Origin: Microbacterium thalassium
GTDB lineage: Bacteria; Actinomycetota; Actinomycetes; Actinomycetales; Microbacteriaceae
DNA length: 64,000 nt
Assembly: GCF_014208045.1 (NCBI RefSeq)
Contig: NZ_JACHML010000001.1
Coordinates: 682,001 to 746,000, forward strand
Reading direction: 5' to 3'
In this document: in pieces, positions 9,483 through 17,900 of the stretch
Numbering within the stretch: the first letter of the stretch is position 1
Layout of the letters: each line of letters opens with the position of its first letter
Notes under the pieces: generated by a model
The model's database searches: none
What the model saw: the letters and a program-made list of their open reading frames with translations, nothing else
Told to the model about the DNA's origin: nothing
Made by a program: the position numbers and the translations under genes

Positions 9483-9872
9483 ATGCCCACGCCCACGCGC
9501 GTCGCCGTGACGGACGACGCCGCAGCCCTGCTGCGGCAGCTGACCGCCCAGCACGGCAAGCTGATGTTCCACCAGTCAGGCGGATGCTGCGACGGCTCAG
9601 CCCCCATGTGCTATCCGATCGGCATGTTCATGACCGGCCCGAGCGATGTGATGCTCGGCACGATCGAGGTCGGCCTCGACGACCCGATCGAGGTCTACAT
9701 GTCGGAGTCGCAGTTCGAGTACTGGAAGTACACGCACCTCACGATCGACGTCGTCCCCGGCCGCGGCGCCGGCTTCAGCGTCGAGGGCCCCACCGGCATG
9801 CGGTTCATCATCCGGTCTCGGATGCTGGACGACGTCGAGCTGGAGCACTTCGGGCTGAAGGAGCCCGCCTGA
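9483..9872 (+). CDS. DUF779 domain protein
   Basis: The 129-residue cytoplasmic protein matches the DUF779 family: MFHQSGGCCDGSAPMCY carries the conserved Cys cluster, then DVMLGTIEVG, FEYWKYTHLTIDVVPGRG and a FSVEGPTGMRF stretch. GGAAAGG precedes the start by about 8 nt. Members are regularly encoded next to aldehyde or alcohol dehydrogenases. Their role is not established; the paired cysteines suggest metal or redox function (inference). Confidence 0.9.
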   Translation: MPTPTRVAVTDDAAALLRQLTAQHGKLMFHQSGGCCDGSAPMCYPIGMFMTGPSDVMLGTIEVGLDDPIEVYMSESQFEYWKYTHLTIDVVPGRGAGFSVEGPTGMRFIIRSRMLDDVELEHFGLKEPA

Positions 9873-9884
9873 CCGGCCCCGAGC

Positions 9885-10283
9885 TCAGGCGCCGGGGAGG
9901 GCGAACGGCTCGTAGCAGTCGTAGGTGTCGTGTGCTGCGATGCGGTTGTCACGCACCGTGATGAACCCGGCCATGTGGGAGGTGATCTCTGTGTCGCCGA
10001 GCCGGCCGTGCCACACGGACCGCACGGCGGCGCGGTCGCCTGCCACCAGCACCTCGAGAACGTCGATGCGCTGTTCGGTCAGGCGCTCCTTGCCGGCGAG
10101 GAACCCCGCCACCGTCTCGTCCACACCCCGAACGTGCCCCGTCGGCGCGATGGGATTCGGCAGCTCGCGCAGCACGGCATCCGGATGCAGCACGGCTCGC
10201 AGCTCGTCTTCGGACGAGGCCAGGTCGGCGACGATCGCGAAGTAGCGGCGGATGAGGGCTTCGGTGGTCTCGGCGCTCGTCAT
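9885..10283 (-). CDS. SnoaL-like/NTF2-fold nuclear transport factor 2 family protein
   Basis: The 132-residue protein starts MTSAETTEALIRRYF and shows the SnoaL-like pattern: an N-terminal helix, HPDAVLRELPNPIAP, GVDETVAGFLAG, and beta strands such as AAVRSVWHGRL. Members bind or isomerise small hydrophobic molecules; the substrate here is unknown. The start at 10283 is preceded, on the coding strand, by CATAGT and 7 nt, which could be a leaderless promoter. That promoter forms part of a palindrome covering the start codon. Confidence 0.75.
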   Translation of the reverse strand: MTSAETTEALIRRYFAIVADLASSEDELRAVLHPDAVLRELPNPIAPTGHVRGVDETVAGFLAGKERLTEQRIDVLEVLVAGDRAAVRSVWHGRLGDTEITSHMAGFITVRDNRIAAHDTYDCYEPFALPGA

Positions 10284-10296
10284 AGTGACCACTATG
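10281..10296 (-). promoter_or_regulatory. Palindrome over the start codon of the NTF2-fold gene
   Basis: CATAGTG and CACTATG are perfect 7-bp arms around 2 bp. One arm contains the ATG and the other the likely -10 element. A protein bound here would block both transcription and initiation. Confidence 0.4.
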
Positions 10297-10399
10297 GCGG
10301 CGCGCCGGCCTAGCGGCTCGCGCCGCGCGGCGGCCCCGGTTTGCGCCACCCCCCACACTTCTCATTACCGTGGACTCCACGCCGTCGAGAAGGAGAGCC

Positions 10400-11488
10400 G
10401 TGGACGAGTTGCTGGCGAGTGCCGACCCGTGGGAGCAGTGGAGCGCATGGGGCATCGTGTTCGGGATCCTGGTCGGCGTCGTGATCGTCGTCTCGATCGT
10501 CGCCGCCGTGGTGCTCGCGATCCTCGGCCGCCGTCACACCTGGCCGAAGGCTTTGAGCACCCGCACCAAGTGGCCGTTCCGCGTCACGCTGCTGCTGCTC
10601 GCGCTGATCATCTCGACGGTCGTGGCGCCGATCGGCGAGGACTGGATCACCGGCATCATCCACTTCTTCGTGATCCTGCTCATCATCTCGGTGACGTGGC
10701 TGGCCGCGCAGCTGTTCCTGTTCTTCCTGGACTCCGGCGCGCGCCGGTACAACATCATGGAGAAGGACGACGCATCGGCGCGCAAGATCCAGACGCAGAT
10801 GCAGATCGTGCGGCGCCTCGTCATCGCGACGCTGGTCGTCTTCGCCGTCGGCGCGATCCTCATGACGTTCGACGGCGTGCGTGCCCTCGGGGCGAGCGTG
10901 CTGGCATCCGCCGGCGTCGCTTCCATCGTCGCCGGCCTGGCCGCACAGTCGGTGCTCGGCAACCTGTTCGCGGGCGTGCAGCTCGCCTTCAACGAGGCGA
11001 TCCGCGTCGGCGACGTCGTGGTCGTCGAGGGCGAGTGGGGCCGCATCAACGAGATCACGCTCAGCTACGTCGTGATGCAGGTGTGGGATCAGCGCACCCT
11101 CGTGCTGCCGTGCACGTACTTCACCAGCACCCCGTTCGAGAACTGGACGAAGCTCGGCCGTGAGCTGCTGGGCACGGTGTACTTCGACCTCGACTGGCGC
11201 ATCGACGTCGACGAGATGCGCGCCGAGCTCGACCGCATCCTGGACGACACCGACCTGTGGGACGGCAAGAGCAAGGGCATCGCGGTGACGGATGCCTCGG
11301 GCGGCGTGCTGCAGGTGCGCGTCACCGTCAGCGCCGCGGACTCCAGCGCCCTGTGGGACCTGCGCGTTCTCGTGCGCGAGAAGATCGCGGCCTGGGTGCG
11401 CCGCGAGGCGCCCGAGGGCCTGCCGGCGCGCCGCATTCTGGCGGAGCGGCCGCTCGTTTCCGGCAGGGAGGATCCCGCGTCCGCGTGA
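10400..11488 (+). CDS. MscS-family mechanosensitive channel
   Basis: The start at GTG 10400 is supported by AAGGAG 5 nt upstream, giving 362 residues; an earlier in-frame GTG at 10370 lacks a ribosome-binding site. Membrane helices lie at about 14-35, 52-71, 78-101 and 126-150. The last leads into the pore-lining TM3 equivalent ASVLASAGVASIVAGLAAQSVLGNLFAGVQLA, described here only in part by its ends. The beta domain has RVGDVVVVEGEWGRI, and VWDQRTLVLPCTYF follows. The product opens under membrane tension to release solutes on osmotic downshock. Confidence 0.93.
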   Translation: MDELLASADPWEQWSAWGIVFGILVGVVIVVSIVAAVVLAILGRRHTWPKALSTRTKWPFRVTLLLLALIISTVVAPIGEDWITGIIHFFVILLIISVTWLAAQLFLFFLDSGARRYNIMEKDDASARKIQTQMQIVRRLVIATLVVFAVGAILMTFDGVRALGASVLASAGVASIVAGLAAQSVLGNLFAGVQLAFNEAIRVGDVVVVEGEWGRINEITLSYVVMQVWDQRTLVLPCTYFTSTPFENWTKLGRELLGTVYFDLDWRIDVDEMRAELDRILDDTDLWDGKSKGIAVTDASGGVLQVRVTVSAADSSALWDLRVLVREKIAAWVRREAPEGLPARRILAERPLVSGREDPASA

Positions 11489-11530
11489 CCCCGCGACGGC
11501 GGTGCCGGCGAACGGGACGCACGGCTGCCG

Positions 11531-12745
11531 CTACGGCGAGAACCCGCCGAACAGGCCGCCGAACAGCAGCGCGAAACCGCCGAACTGGGTGAAGATCCAG
11601 AACGCGATGATGCCGCCGAAGATGATGGTCACCACCCACGGCACGCCCTTGCGCAGTCGCCGGCCAGGGGCTGCGACACCCGGAGGCGGGCGCAGCGCCG
11701 CGAGCGGCGTCTCGAACGGCACCGCCGCGTGGCCGCCGGGCACCGGGTCGACGCCCGCGGCGGCGAGGGGGGCGGATGCCGCCGCCGAACGGGCCGCTGC
11801 GGCGGCATCCGCCCTCAGTCGTTCGTCGCGCCAGCGCGCCCACTGCTCGAGCTTGTCGAGCAGCGCGCCCACGACCGAGAACAGCCACGCCCACATCGCC
11901 GGGTCGAGGGTCGAGAAGTCCCGCTTGGCGTAGAGGAACAGCCAGTCGTCGACGATCTCGACGTCGAGGGCGGCGGCGTTGTCGATGAAGCGGGCCATGA
12001 TGTCGGGCGTGAACAGGTAGAGCGCGTCGCGCTCGTACCCGCGCGGGCAGTACAGCGCGAAGTACCGGTCGAAGTCGCCCTCGAGACTCAGCCGCTGGGC
12101 ACGGTCGAACGTCGACGGCAGGTTCGAGCCGAAGAGGGTGTTGTTGCTCGTCGCGTCGAGCACGATGTGCGGCAGCGGCACGTCGAGCTTGACGGCGACG
12201 TAGCCCCACACGTGCGTCGTGCTGTTCTTGCCCGAGCCGGTCGTGTACCGGTAGTTGGCGAACTCGACGAAGCGGGGGCGGTCGCCGCGCACCATGTCCA
12301 GCGCCTGGCGCGAGTGACCCTGCCCGAAGATCATCCCCGGCAGCGGGGGCGAGGCGAGCACCGGCCGGTACGACATGCCGTTGGCGCGCGCGAAGCGGTC
12401 GAGCCGGTACCACTTCTCGCCCGATCCCAGCATGCGGCGGAAGACGAACACGCCGACGGCGACGAACACCGCGATGACGAAGATCACGGGCACGAGGGCG
12501 AGGAACGGCACGAACGACCACTGCCCCTCGCCGAGGGCGCCGAACACCGCCGCGAACACCGCGACGATGACCGACCCGAAGACGTTCGCGAAGACGACCG
12601 CCATGAACACGATCACGACGATCAGGAACACATTCCGGTTCGTCGGGACCTGCCCCAGCGCGCGCAGGTTGCGGGTGTGCGCGCGCACGGCGGCGCGATC
12701 GACCGGTTCGGTCAGCGGGCGGGCGTCGAACGGCGCGGCTGCCAT
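11531..12745 (-). CDS. Membrane protein of unknown function (paralogue of the 844-1917 product)
   Basis: The 404-residue protein has N-terminal membrane segments at about 39-70 and 77-102. A soluble domain follows with THVWGYV, LPHIVLDA, LSLEGDFDRYF, CPRGYERDALYLF, PDIMARFID and VEIVDDWLFLYA. The C-terminus is a Phe/Gly-rich hydrophobic stretch (about 368-402). The motif order and the two-plus-one membrane layout are the same as in the product at 844-1917, so the two are paralogues despite the 10 kb between them. No known family is recognised. The start is preceded by a leaderless-type -10. Confidence 0.72.
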   Translation of the reverse strand: MAAAPFDARPLTEPVDRAAVRAHTRNLRALGQVPTNRNVFLIVVIVFMAVVFANVFGSVIVAVFAAVFGALGEGQWSFVPFLALVPVIFVIAVFVAVGVFVFRRMLGSGEKWYRLDRFARANGMSYRPVLASPPLPGMIFGQGHSRQALDMVRGDRPRFVEFANYRYTTGSGKNSTTHVWGYVAVKLDVPLPHIVLDATSNNTLFGSNLPSTFDRAQRLSLEGDFDRYFALYCPRGYERDALYLFTPDIMARFIDNAAALDVEIVDDWLFLYAKRDFSTLDPAMWAWLFSVVGALLDKLEQWARWRDERLRADAAAAARSAAASAPLAAAGVDPVPGGHAAVPFETPLAALRPPPGVAAPGRRLRKGVPWVVTIIFGGIIAFWIFTQFGGFALLFGGLFGGFSP

Positions 12746-12751
12746 GCGGCA

Positions 12752-12757
12752 AACCTA
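12752..12757 (-). promoter_or_regulatory. -10 element, probable leaderless start for the 404-residue membrane protein
   Basis: TAGGTT on the reverse strand ends 6 nt before ATG 12745, with no Shine-Dalgarno. It partly overlaps the hairpin that follows the KstD-like gene. Confidence 0.5.
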
Positions 12758-12799
12758 CCGGCGCAGGGGCCGCCGGGGGACTGCGGGCTGCGCCGGTAG
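12755..12799 (-). terminator. Hairpin after the KstD-like gene
   Basis: CTACCGGCGCA (12755-12765) is exactly complementary to TGCGCCGGTAG (12789-12799), an 11-bp stem with a 23-nt loop, 8 bp past the stop of the upstream reverse-strand gene. It overlaps the promoter of the next gene. Confidence 0.55.
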
Positions 12800-12807
12800 G
12801 AGCCTGG

Positions 12808-14466
12808 TCAGCGGGCGGTGCTCAGCGCCTCGGCGCGCGCGTGCGCCATCGCGCGCGCCGCGCGCATCCCGAACACCATCGCCGGGCCGATCGTCGAGCC
12901 GGGGCCGGGGTAGGTGCGGCCCATGACGGAGGCGGAGTTGTTGCCGGTCGCGTAGAGCCCGTCGATCACGGTGCCGTCCTCGCGCAGGGCGCGGGCGTCG
13001 GCATCCGTCACCACTCCGCCCTTGGTGCCGAGATCGCCGGCGACCAGGTGCACGGCCGCGAACGGCGCCTTCTCGAGCGGCCCCAGGTTCGGGTTCGGCC
13101 GCACCGTGGGGTCGCCGTAGTAGCGGTCGTAGGCGGACTTGCCGCGGCCGAAGTCGGCATCGACCCCCGTCCGGGCGAACCCGTTGAAACGGTCGATCGT
13201 GGCGCGCAGCCGCTGCGGTGCGATGCCGATGGCCGTCGCGAGCTCCTCGACGGATGCCGCCCGGTGAGACAGGCCCTGCTCGGCCATCGCCTTCGTCACG
13301 CGCGGATCCATCGCGTAGCTGCGCAGGTAGCGGTGGGCGTGACGCGCGTCGGTGATGAGCCAGAACACGCCGTCGCCTTCGTGGGCGAGCATGCGGTGGC
13401 CGATGTCGACGTACGACTCGGACTCGTTCGCGAACCGGTCGCCCTTGCCGTCGACGATGATCGAGAACGGCACCGACCGCTCGCTGACGAGGAACGAGGG
13501 CTCGCCGCCCTCGGGCGCCGCCGTGGAGGCTCCCCACCACGCATCGTCCATGAGCTCGAGCGCCGCCCCGGCGGCCCCCGCCATCGCGATCGGATGCCCG
13601 AGAGCGCCGCGGCATCCCGACGGCGCGCCGTCGACGCCCTGGAACTTCTGCCGCCACTCGCGGTTGCGGTCGAAGCCGCCTCCGGCCAGCATGACGCCCG
13701 TGGTCGCCCCGATCGCGAGCGAGTCTCCATCGTGGGTGACGCGGATGCCGACGACGCGGTCGTCCTCGACGATCAGTTCTTCGGCCGGCGAGTTCAGCCA
13801 CAGCGGAACGCCGAGCCGCTGCACCACGGCGTCGAGGTACGCGGTGCCGAGGGCCGCGCCCATGCCGACGAGGAACTTGCCGCGCAGCAGCCCGAAGGCC
13901 GTGCGCATCGCCAGCTGGGTGCCCCGGGCGAAGCCGCTCGAGGTCGACCACGCGCGCCCCAGCAGCCAGAAGTCGTCGGTCTTGGCCGGCAGCGGCATCA
14001 TCGCGGTGCTCGAGGACCACCACTCCCCGATGCGACGGCGGTCGTATGGTGCGGGCTCGACCGCGCGCCCGATCTTCCCGCCGGGCAGTTCGGGGTAGTA
14101 GTCGGGGTAGTCGGTGGCGCGCGCGAAGCGGATGCCGTGCTTCTCGGAGGTGAGGACGAGGTCGGCCACGCCGTCGACGAACGCCTCCTTGCGTTCGCGC
14201 GATGTGCTGCGACCGATCTCGCCGATCGTCTCCTCCATGTACGCGAGCGCCTCGTCGCGGGAGTCGCTCGCGCCGTCGCGCTGCATCAGCGGGTTGTTCG
14301 GCAGCCACAGTCCGCCGCCCGACATCGCGGAGTTGCCGCCCCACTTGTCGGTGGATTCCAGCATCAGCACCGACAGCCCTCCGTCGGCGGCGCCGAGGGC
14401 GGTGGCGAAGGCGCCGGCTCCCGAGCCGACGACGACGACGTCATAGGTGTGGTCGAATTCGGTCAC
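12808..14466 (-). CDS. 3-ketosteroid delta-1-dehydrogenase-like FAD-binding dehydrogenase
   Basis: GTG 14466 has GGGAGGAA 5 nt upstream and gives 552 residues. The N-terminus is YDVVVVGSGAGAFATALGAA, the FAD dinucleotide-binding motif. WGGNSAMSGGGLWLPNN follows, and the C-terminal region has YATGNNSASVMGRTYPGPG and TIGPAMVFGMRAA. These match the succinate dehydrogenase/fumarate reductase flavoprotein family and specifically the KstD group, where the C-terminal Tyr and the Gly after it are catalytic. KstD introduces a 1,2 double bond into 3-ketosteroids. No other steroid-degradation gene is nearby, so a related ketone substrate is equally possible. A dyad upstream (14486-14507) suggests specific regulation. 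Confidence 0.85.
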   Translation of the reverse strand: MTEFDHTYDVVVVGSGAGAFATALGAADGGLSVLMLESTDKWGGNSAMSGGGLWLPNNPLMQRDGASDSRDEALAYMEETIGEIGRSTSRERKEAFVDGVADLVLTSEKHGIRFARATDYPDYYPELPGGKIGRAVEPAPYDRRRIGEWWSSSTAMMPLPAKTDDFWLLGRAWSTSSGFARGTQLAMRTAFGLLRGKFLVGMGAALGTAYLDAVVQRLGVPLWLNSPAEELIVEDDRVVGIRVTHDGDSLAIGATTGVMLAGGGFDRNREWRQKFQGVDGAPSGCRGALGHPIAMAGAAGAALELMDDAWWGASTAAPEGGEPSFLVSERSVPFSIIVDGKGDRFANESESYVDIGHRMLAHEGDGVFWLITDARHAHRYLRSYAMDPRVTKAMAEQGLSHRAASVEELATAIGIAPQRLRATIDRFNGFARTGVDADFGRGKSAYDRYYGDPTVRPNPNLGPLEKAPFAAVHLVAGDLGTKGGVVTDADARALREDGTVIDGLYATGNNSASVMGRTYPGPGSTIGPAMVFGMRAARAMAHARAEALSTAR

Positions 14467-14485
14467 GATTCCTCCCGGGTCTGAC

Positions 14486-14507
14486 AACCGGACGCCATTA
14501 TCCGGTT
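14486..14507 (-). promoter_or_regulatory. Candidate operator upstream of the KstD-like gene
   Basis: AACCGGA and TCCGGTT are perfect 7-bp arms around an 8-bp AT-richer spacer (CGCCATTA), about 10 bp upstream of the Shine-Dalgarno. The size fits a TetR-type operator. A hairpin terminating the gene ending at 14587 is the alternative reading. Confidence 0.4.
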
Positions 14508-14586
14508 TGCCACCATGGTGCGCCTCGAAGCTGCCGGAGGCAAGGGGCCGAAGGTCCTGAGTGCGCGCGGACGAGCAGCGACGACT

Positions 14587-16728
14587 TCAGTCGCCGCCCG
14601 TGCCGCCGTCGCGGTCGATGGGTTCGACGGCGACGCGACGGAACACCTCGCGCAGCGCGCGCGAGAGCGGAACGTCCTCGTTGGCAGGGTCGCGGTAGAA
14701 GTCCGACAGCCACGTGCCGACGGTGTTGCCGCGGCGCTGGTCTGGCGCGGCGAGTGTCTCGTCTTTGGGCCAGTGGGGCGTGAGCGGCGCTGTGACTTCC
14801 TCGCCATCGAGCTTCTGCCCCGCAGCCTGGACCCAGTTCCCGAGCGTCTCCGCGGAGCGCTGCAGATACACCTGCCACGTGTCTCCGCCATGGGTGTTCG
14901 CCCAGCGCAGGAAGTCGCGCTGCTCGGGACGCCAGCCCTCACGGTTCAGATCGCTGCGCACCGCGGCGAGCGTGTGGCCGATGTGGATGTCGAATCCATC
15001 GGGGCCGGTCACCTGGACGGGGGTCGATCCGAACGTCGGGAACTCGACGTCCTGCCAGCCGTCGGTCTGCCGCCCGTTCTCGAACAGCGAGATGTCCGTC
15101 GCGGGAAGCGTCTTGTCCCCGAGATCTACGGCGTACTGGTCGGCGTGCAGCGCGGCGATGACCTGACCGGGTCCGGCGTTCGGGTTGAGCCGCTCGATGT
15201 CGCGCACCCAGTCGAGGTAGTCGTCATACCAGACCGTGTGCTCGATCCGCGGCAGGTCGTCGGAGGGGCGCCGCGCGGGCTCATCATCCGCGGCGGGATC
15301 GGATGCCGGGGCCTCGGGCTCCGGCGCGACCGGCGGATCGGGCTGGACGACGCCACGCGGCGGCGCCAGAGGTACGGCAGGACCCGACGGCGGAGGCAGC
15401 GAGGGCGGTGCGACCGGGGACGGGGGCGGCGCCGCGCCGGGTTGCTCGGGCGGCGGTCGGTACGGGGGCGGCGGCTCGGGCGGGCGCGGCTCGGTCGGCG
15501 GTCGGTACGGCGGTGGCTGCGTCGGGGGCGGCTGGGTCGGCGGTGGAGGCGGATCCGCCCGCTGCCCGAGATCCGGCCTGAATCCCTGCCGCGCGAGCGT
15601 CGGCGCCAGCCGGAGCGCCGTGCTCGCTTCGACGCTGGTGATCACCCCCATCGCCACGGCGGTGATCAGCGTCGCGACCGTACCGGCGAGGGCCTGCTGG
15701 TCGGTCATCGGCTGGCTCTGCCGACCGAAGAGCGCGTCGAGCAGGCCGGCGAGCCCCGAACCCTGCCCGATGCCCGGGTTCGAGGCTGGAGCGCTCTCGT
15801 CCTCGTCGATCCAGTCCTGGAACGTGGCGTCGAGCGCCCGCGCGAACGCCCGCACCTCCTCCTCGCTGTAGCGGTCGTTGTCGGCGGATATGCCTGCGGC
15901 GTAGCGTCCGCGGTGGAACGCGAGGAAGATCACCGGATGGTAGACGTCATCGCGGTCCCAGTAGTCGCCGTCCAGAACGATCGCACTGTTGTCGCCGATG
16001 CCGGCGCTCGGCGCCTGGATCGCGCGTCCCCAGCTCTCGTCGGCATTCTCAGCCGTGTAGTAGTCCTGCACCGACAGGTACAGCTCCGGCGTGACCTCCC
16101 CGCTGCACCATCGAACGTCGGGCGACGTCGTGCTCATCCGCTCGACCTCCATGTCCTCGGGGAAGACCTCGCACAGGTCTCGCTGGGTCGCCGCCTCGGC
16201 CTGCAGCGGCATCCACGCTGCCACCGCGGCGCCGGCGACGACCCCGAGCACGATCGCGGTCGCGGCGGCGGGGCGGGTCGCACCGCGGATCGTCCGCCCC
16301 ACGATGGCGCCGACGATCAGCGCGACGCTGAACCAGCCGACCGCTTGCCCGATCTCGGCGACGTGCGCGTTGCGCAGCAGTGTGGCGAGCTGGATCGCGA
16401 TGAGGCCGATGGCCCACACGGCGATCCCGAGCACCGTGGGGCGCGCGACCCTCTGTGCGCCCTGGCGCTCGATGCGCTGAAGGAAGCCCTGGAGCAGTCC
16501 GAGGCCGACGCCGGCCACGAGGGCGACCGTGAGCCACAGCACCGGCGTGGGGACTGCGAGCAGCATGGCGACGACGATCAGACCCCCGGCGCTCACGGCG
16601 ATGCGGAGCAGATCTACCCACAGGCGGATCGGGCGGGGACGCCGCGCGGTCACGATCGCCACGATGAGCGCGGCCGCAGTCACGACCGCCATGACGACGA
16701 TGAGCGTGGTGACGAGCCACGAAGGCAT
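14587..16728 (-). CDS. Large membrane protein with proline-rich linker, unknown function
   Basis: From ATG 16728 (GGTGGGC upstream) the product has 713 residues. About six membrane helices occupy residues 4-172. A soluble domain (about 175-340) has two Cys (186 and 208) and an Asp/Tyr-rich segment. A hydrophobic stretch follows at about 343-365. A Pro-rich tract runs from about 393 to 480 (PPPPPTQPPPTQPPPYRPP-like units), and a C-terminal domain of about 210 residues includes WYDDYLDWVRDIERLNPN, GFDIHIGHTLAAVR and WANTHGGDTWQVYL. I recognise no family. The Pro-rich tract may span the cell wall or separate domains. It is divergent from rpsF and not in an operon. Confidence 0.65.
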   Translation of the reverse strand: MPSWLVTTLIVVMAVVTAAALIVAIVTARRPRPIRLWVDLLRIAVSAGGLIVVAMLLAVPTPVLWLTVALVAGVGLGLLQGFLQRIERQGAQRVARPTVLGIAVWAIGLIAIQLATLLRNAHVAEIGQAVGWFSVALIVGAIVGRTIRGATRPAAATAIVLGVVAGAAVAAWMPLQAEAATQRDLCEVFPEDMEVERMSTTSPDVRWCSGEVTPELYLSVQDYYTAENADESWGRAIQAPSAGIGDNSAIVLDGDYWDRDDVYHPVIFLAFHRGRYAAGISADNDRYSEEEVRAFARALDATFQDWIDEDESAPASNPGIGQGSGLAGLLDALFGRQSQPMTDQQALAGTVATLITAVAMGVITSVEASTALRLAPTLARQGFRPDLGQRADPPPPPTQPPPTQPPPYRPPTEPRPPEPPPPYRPPPEQPGAAPPPSPVAPPSLPPPSGPAVPLAPPRGVVQPDPPVAPEPEAPASDPAADDEPARRPSDDLPRIEHTVWYDDYLDWVRDIERLNPNAGPGQVIAALHADQYAVDLGDKTLPATDISLFENGRQTDGWQDVEFPTFGSTPVQVTGPDGFDIHIGHTLAAVRSDLNREGWRPEQRDFLRWANTHGGDTWQVYLQRSAETLGNWVQAAGQKLDGEEVTAPLTPHWPKDETLAAPDQRRGNTVGTWLSDFYRDPANEDVPLSRALREVFRRVAVEPIDRDGGTGGD

Positions 16729-16773
16729 GCCCACCAGAGTTCCAGTGTTCGCCCAGACCGTCAACGATCCCGA

Positions 16774-16804
16774 GCGAACGCGCGCCGGGCGGGCGCGCGT
16801 TCGC
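16774..16804 (+). repeat. Perfect 13-bp hairpin upstream of the rpsF operon
   Basis: GCGAACGCGCGCC (16774-16786) pairs exactly with GGCGCGCGTTCGC (16792-16804) around 5 nt. It lies between the divergent start of the proline-rich membrane protein gene and the rpsF promoter region. Confidence 0.6.
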
Positions 16805-16833
16805 CGCGATGTGCGGCGCGAAGCGGCATCCGG

Positions 16834-16940
16834 TACCATAGGAGGGTTGTCTGCGCATGCGCGCGCCCGCGAGCGTGCCGGACGACGTGCAACACACCCT
16901 CCTGCTTCCGGGAAATGCCCGGGAGCCGTTCTAGTCCGAA
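16834..16940 (+). promoter_or_regulatory. Promoter and structured leader of the rpsF operon (possible S6:S18 regulatory leader)
   Basis: TACCAT at 16834-16839 is a plausible -10. The roughly 100-nt leader ends with a hairpin at 16905-16925 (CTTCCGGG with CCCGGGAG, AAATG loop, one G-T pair), followed by CCG, and then the AAGGAGGT ribosome-binding site at 16939. rpsF leaders in many bacteria bind S6:S18 and autoregulate. This leader is a candidate only; I could not match the conserved motif fully. Confidence 0.35.
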
Positions 16941-16952
16941 GGAGGTGGGTTA

Positions 16953-17327
16953 GTGACGCACACGCACGAGTACGAGCTCATGGTCATCCTGAACCCTGAG
17001 ATCGACGAGCGCCAGGTCGGCGCCAACCTCGACAAGTTCCTCGCAGTCATCACGAACGACGGTGGCTCGATCGACAACGTCGACATCTGGGGCCGTCGCC
17101 GCCTCGCGTACGAGATCCAGAAGAAGAACGAGGGCATCTACGCCGTCGTCAACTTCACCGCGACCGCTGACGCGACGCAGGAGATGGACCGCCAGCTGAA
17201 GCTGAGCGAGCAGGTCATGCGCACCAAGGTCCTCCGCGCCGAAGAGGCCAAGGCACAGGTCGCCGCCGAGGCGAAGCGTGCCGAGGAGAAGGCCGCCCGC
17301 AAGACCGCCAAGGCTGCGAAGGCCTGA
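16953..17327 (+). CDS. rpsF: 30S ribosomal protein S6
   Basis: GTG 16953 lies 6 nt after a perfect AAGGAGGT and gives 124 residues. [29 protein letters not shown] and VMRTKVLR are standard S6 segments. The C-terminus carries a Lys/Ala-rich tail ([21 protein letters not shown], 21 residues, trimmed here as a low-complexity tail) of the kind seen in actinobacteria. S6 binds the 16S rRNA central domain with S18, whose gene is two genes downstream. Confidence 0.98.
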   Translation: MTHTHEYELMVILNPEIDERQVGANLDKFLAVITNDGGSIDNVDIWGRRRLAYEIQKKNEGIYAVVNFTATADATQEMDRQLKLSEQVMRTKVLRAEEAKAQVAAEAKRAEEKAARKTAKAAKA

Positions 17328-17331
17328 GTCC

Positions 17332-17832
17332 ATGGCCGGCGAGACGATCATCACCGTCGTGGGAAACCTCACGGCTGATCCCGAGCTGCGCTACACGCAG
17401 AACGGACTCCCCGTCGCGAACTTCACGATCGCGTCGACCCCCCGTACGTTCGACCGCCAGGCCAACGAGTGGAAGGACGGCGAAGCGCTGTTCCTCCGCG
17501 CGTCGTGCTGGCGCGACTTCGCCGAGCACGTCGCAGGCTCCCTCACCAAGGGCATGCGGGTCGTGGCGCAGGGTCGCCTGAAGCAGCGTTCCTACCAGGA
17601 CCGCGAGGGCAACAACCGCGTCTCGATCGAGCTCGAGGTCGACGAGATCGGCCCGTCGCTGCGCTACGCGACCGCCCAGGTCACCCGTGCCGCCGGTGGC
17701 GGCGGCGGTGCCCCGCGCCAGCAGGCGCAGGTCGCGGACGAGCCGTGGTCGACCCCCGGTTCGTCGAACAGCGGCGGTGGAGCCGACGCCTGGAGCACCC
17801 CGGGCTCCTACGGCGACGACACCCCGTTCTAA
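17332..17832 (+). CDS. ssb: Single-stranded DNA-binding protein
   Basis: The 166-residue protein binds ssDNA during replication and repair. It has the N-terminal OB fold (about residues 1-112; [50 protein letters not shown]), then a Gly/Pro/Gln/Ser-rich linker, and ends in the acidic tip DDTPF that recruits partner proteins. ATG 17332 is 4 bp after the rpsF stop, within the conserved operon. Confidence 0.98.
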   Translation: MAGETIITVVGNLTADPELRYTQNGLPVANFTIASTPRTFDRQANEWKDGEALFLRASCWRDFAEHVAGSLTKGMRVVAQGRLKQRSYQDREGNNRVSIELEVDEIGPSLRYATAQVTRAAGGGGGAPRQQAQVADEPWSTPGSSNSGGGADAWSTPGSYGDDTPF

Positions 17833-17900
17833 ACAGATCTCAGAAACATATTCCGGATGCCGCATGACGCGCGCATCCTGATCACACACGAAGGAAGACC

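Noticed and set aside
12808..14466. Steroid-catabolic gene cluster
   Set aside because: Only the KstD-like gene is present; neighbours are unrelated.
14515..16953. Long forward open frame opposite the proline-rich membrane protein
   Set aside because: It lacks a ribosome-binding site and domains and reads as Arg/Gly repeats; the reverse frame has membrane helices and sensible composition.
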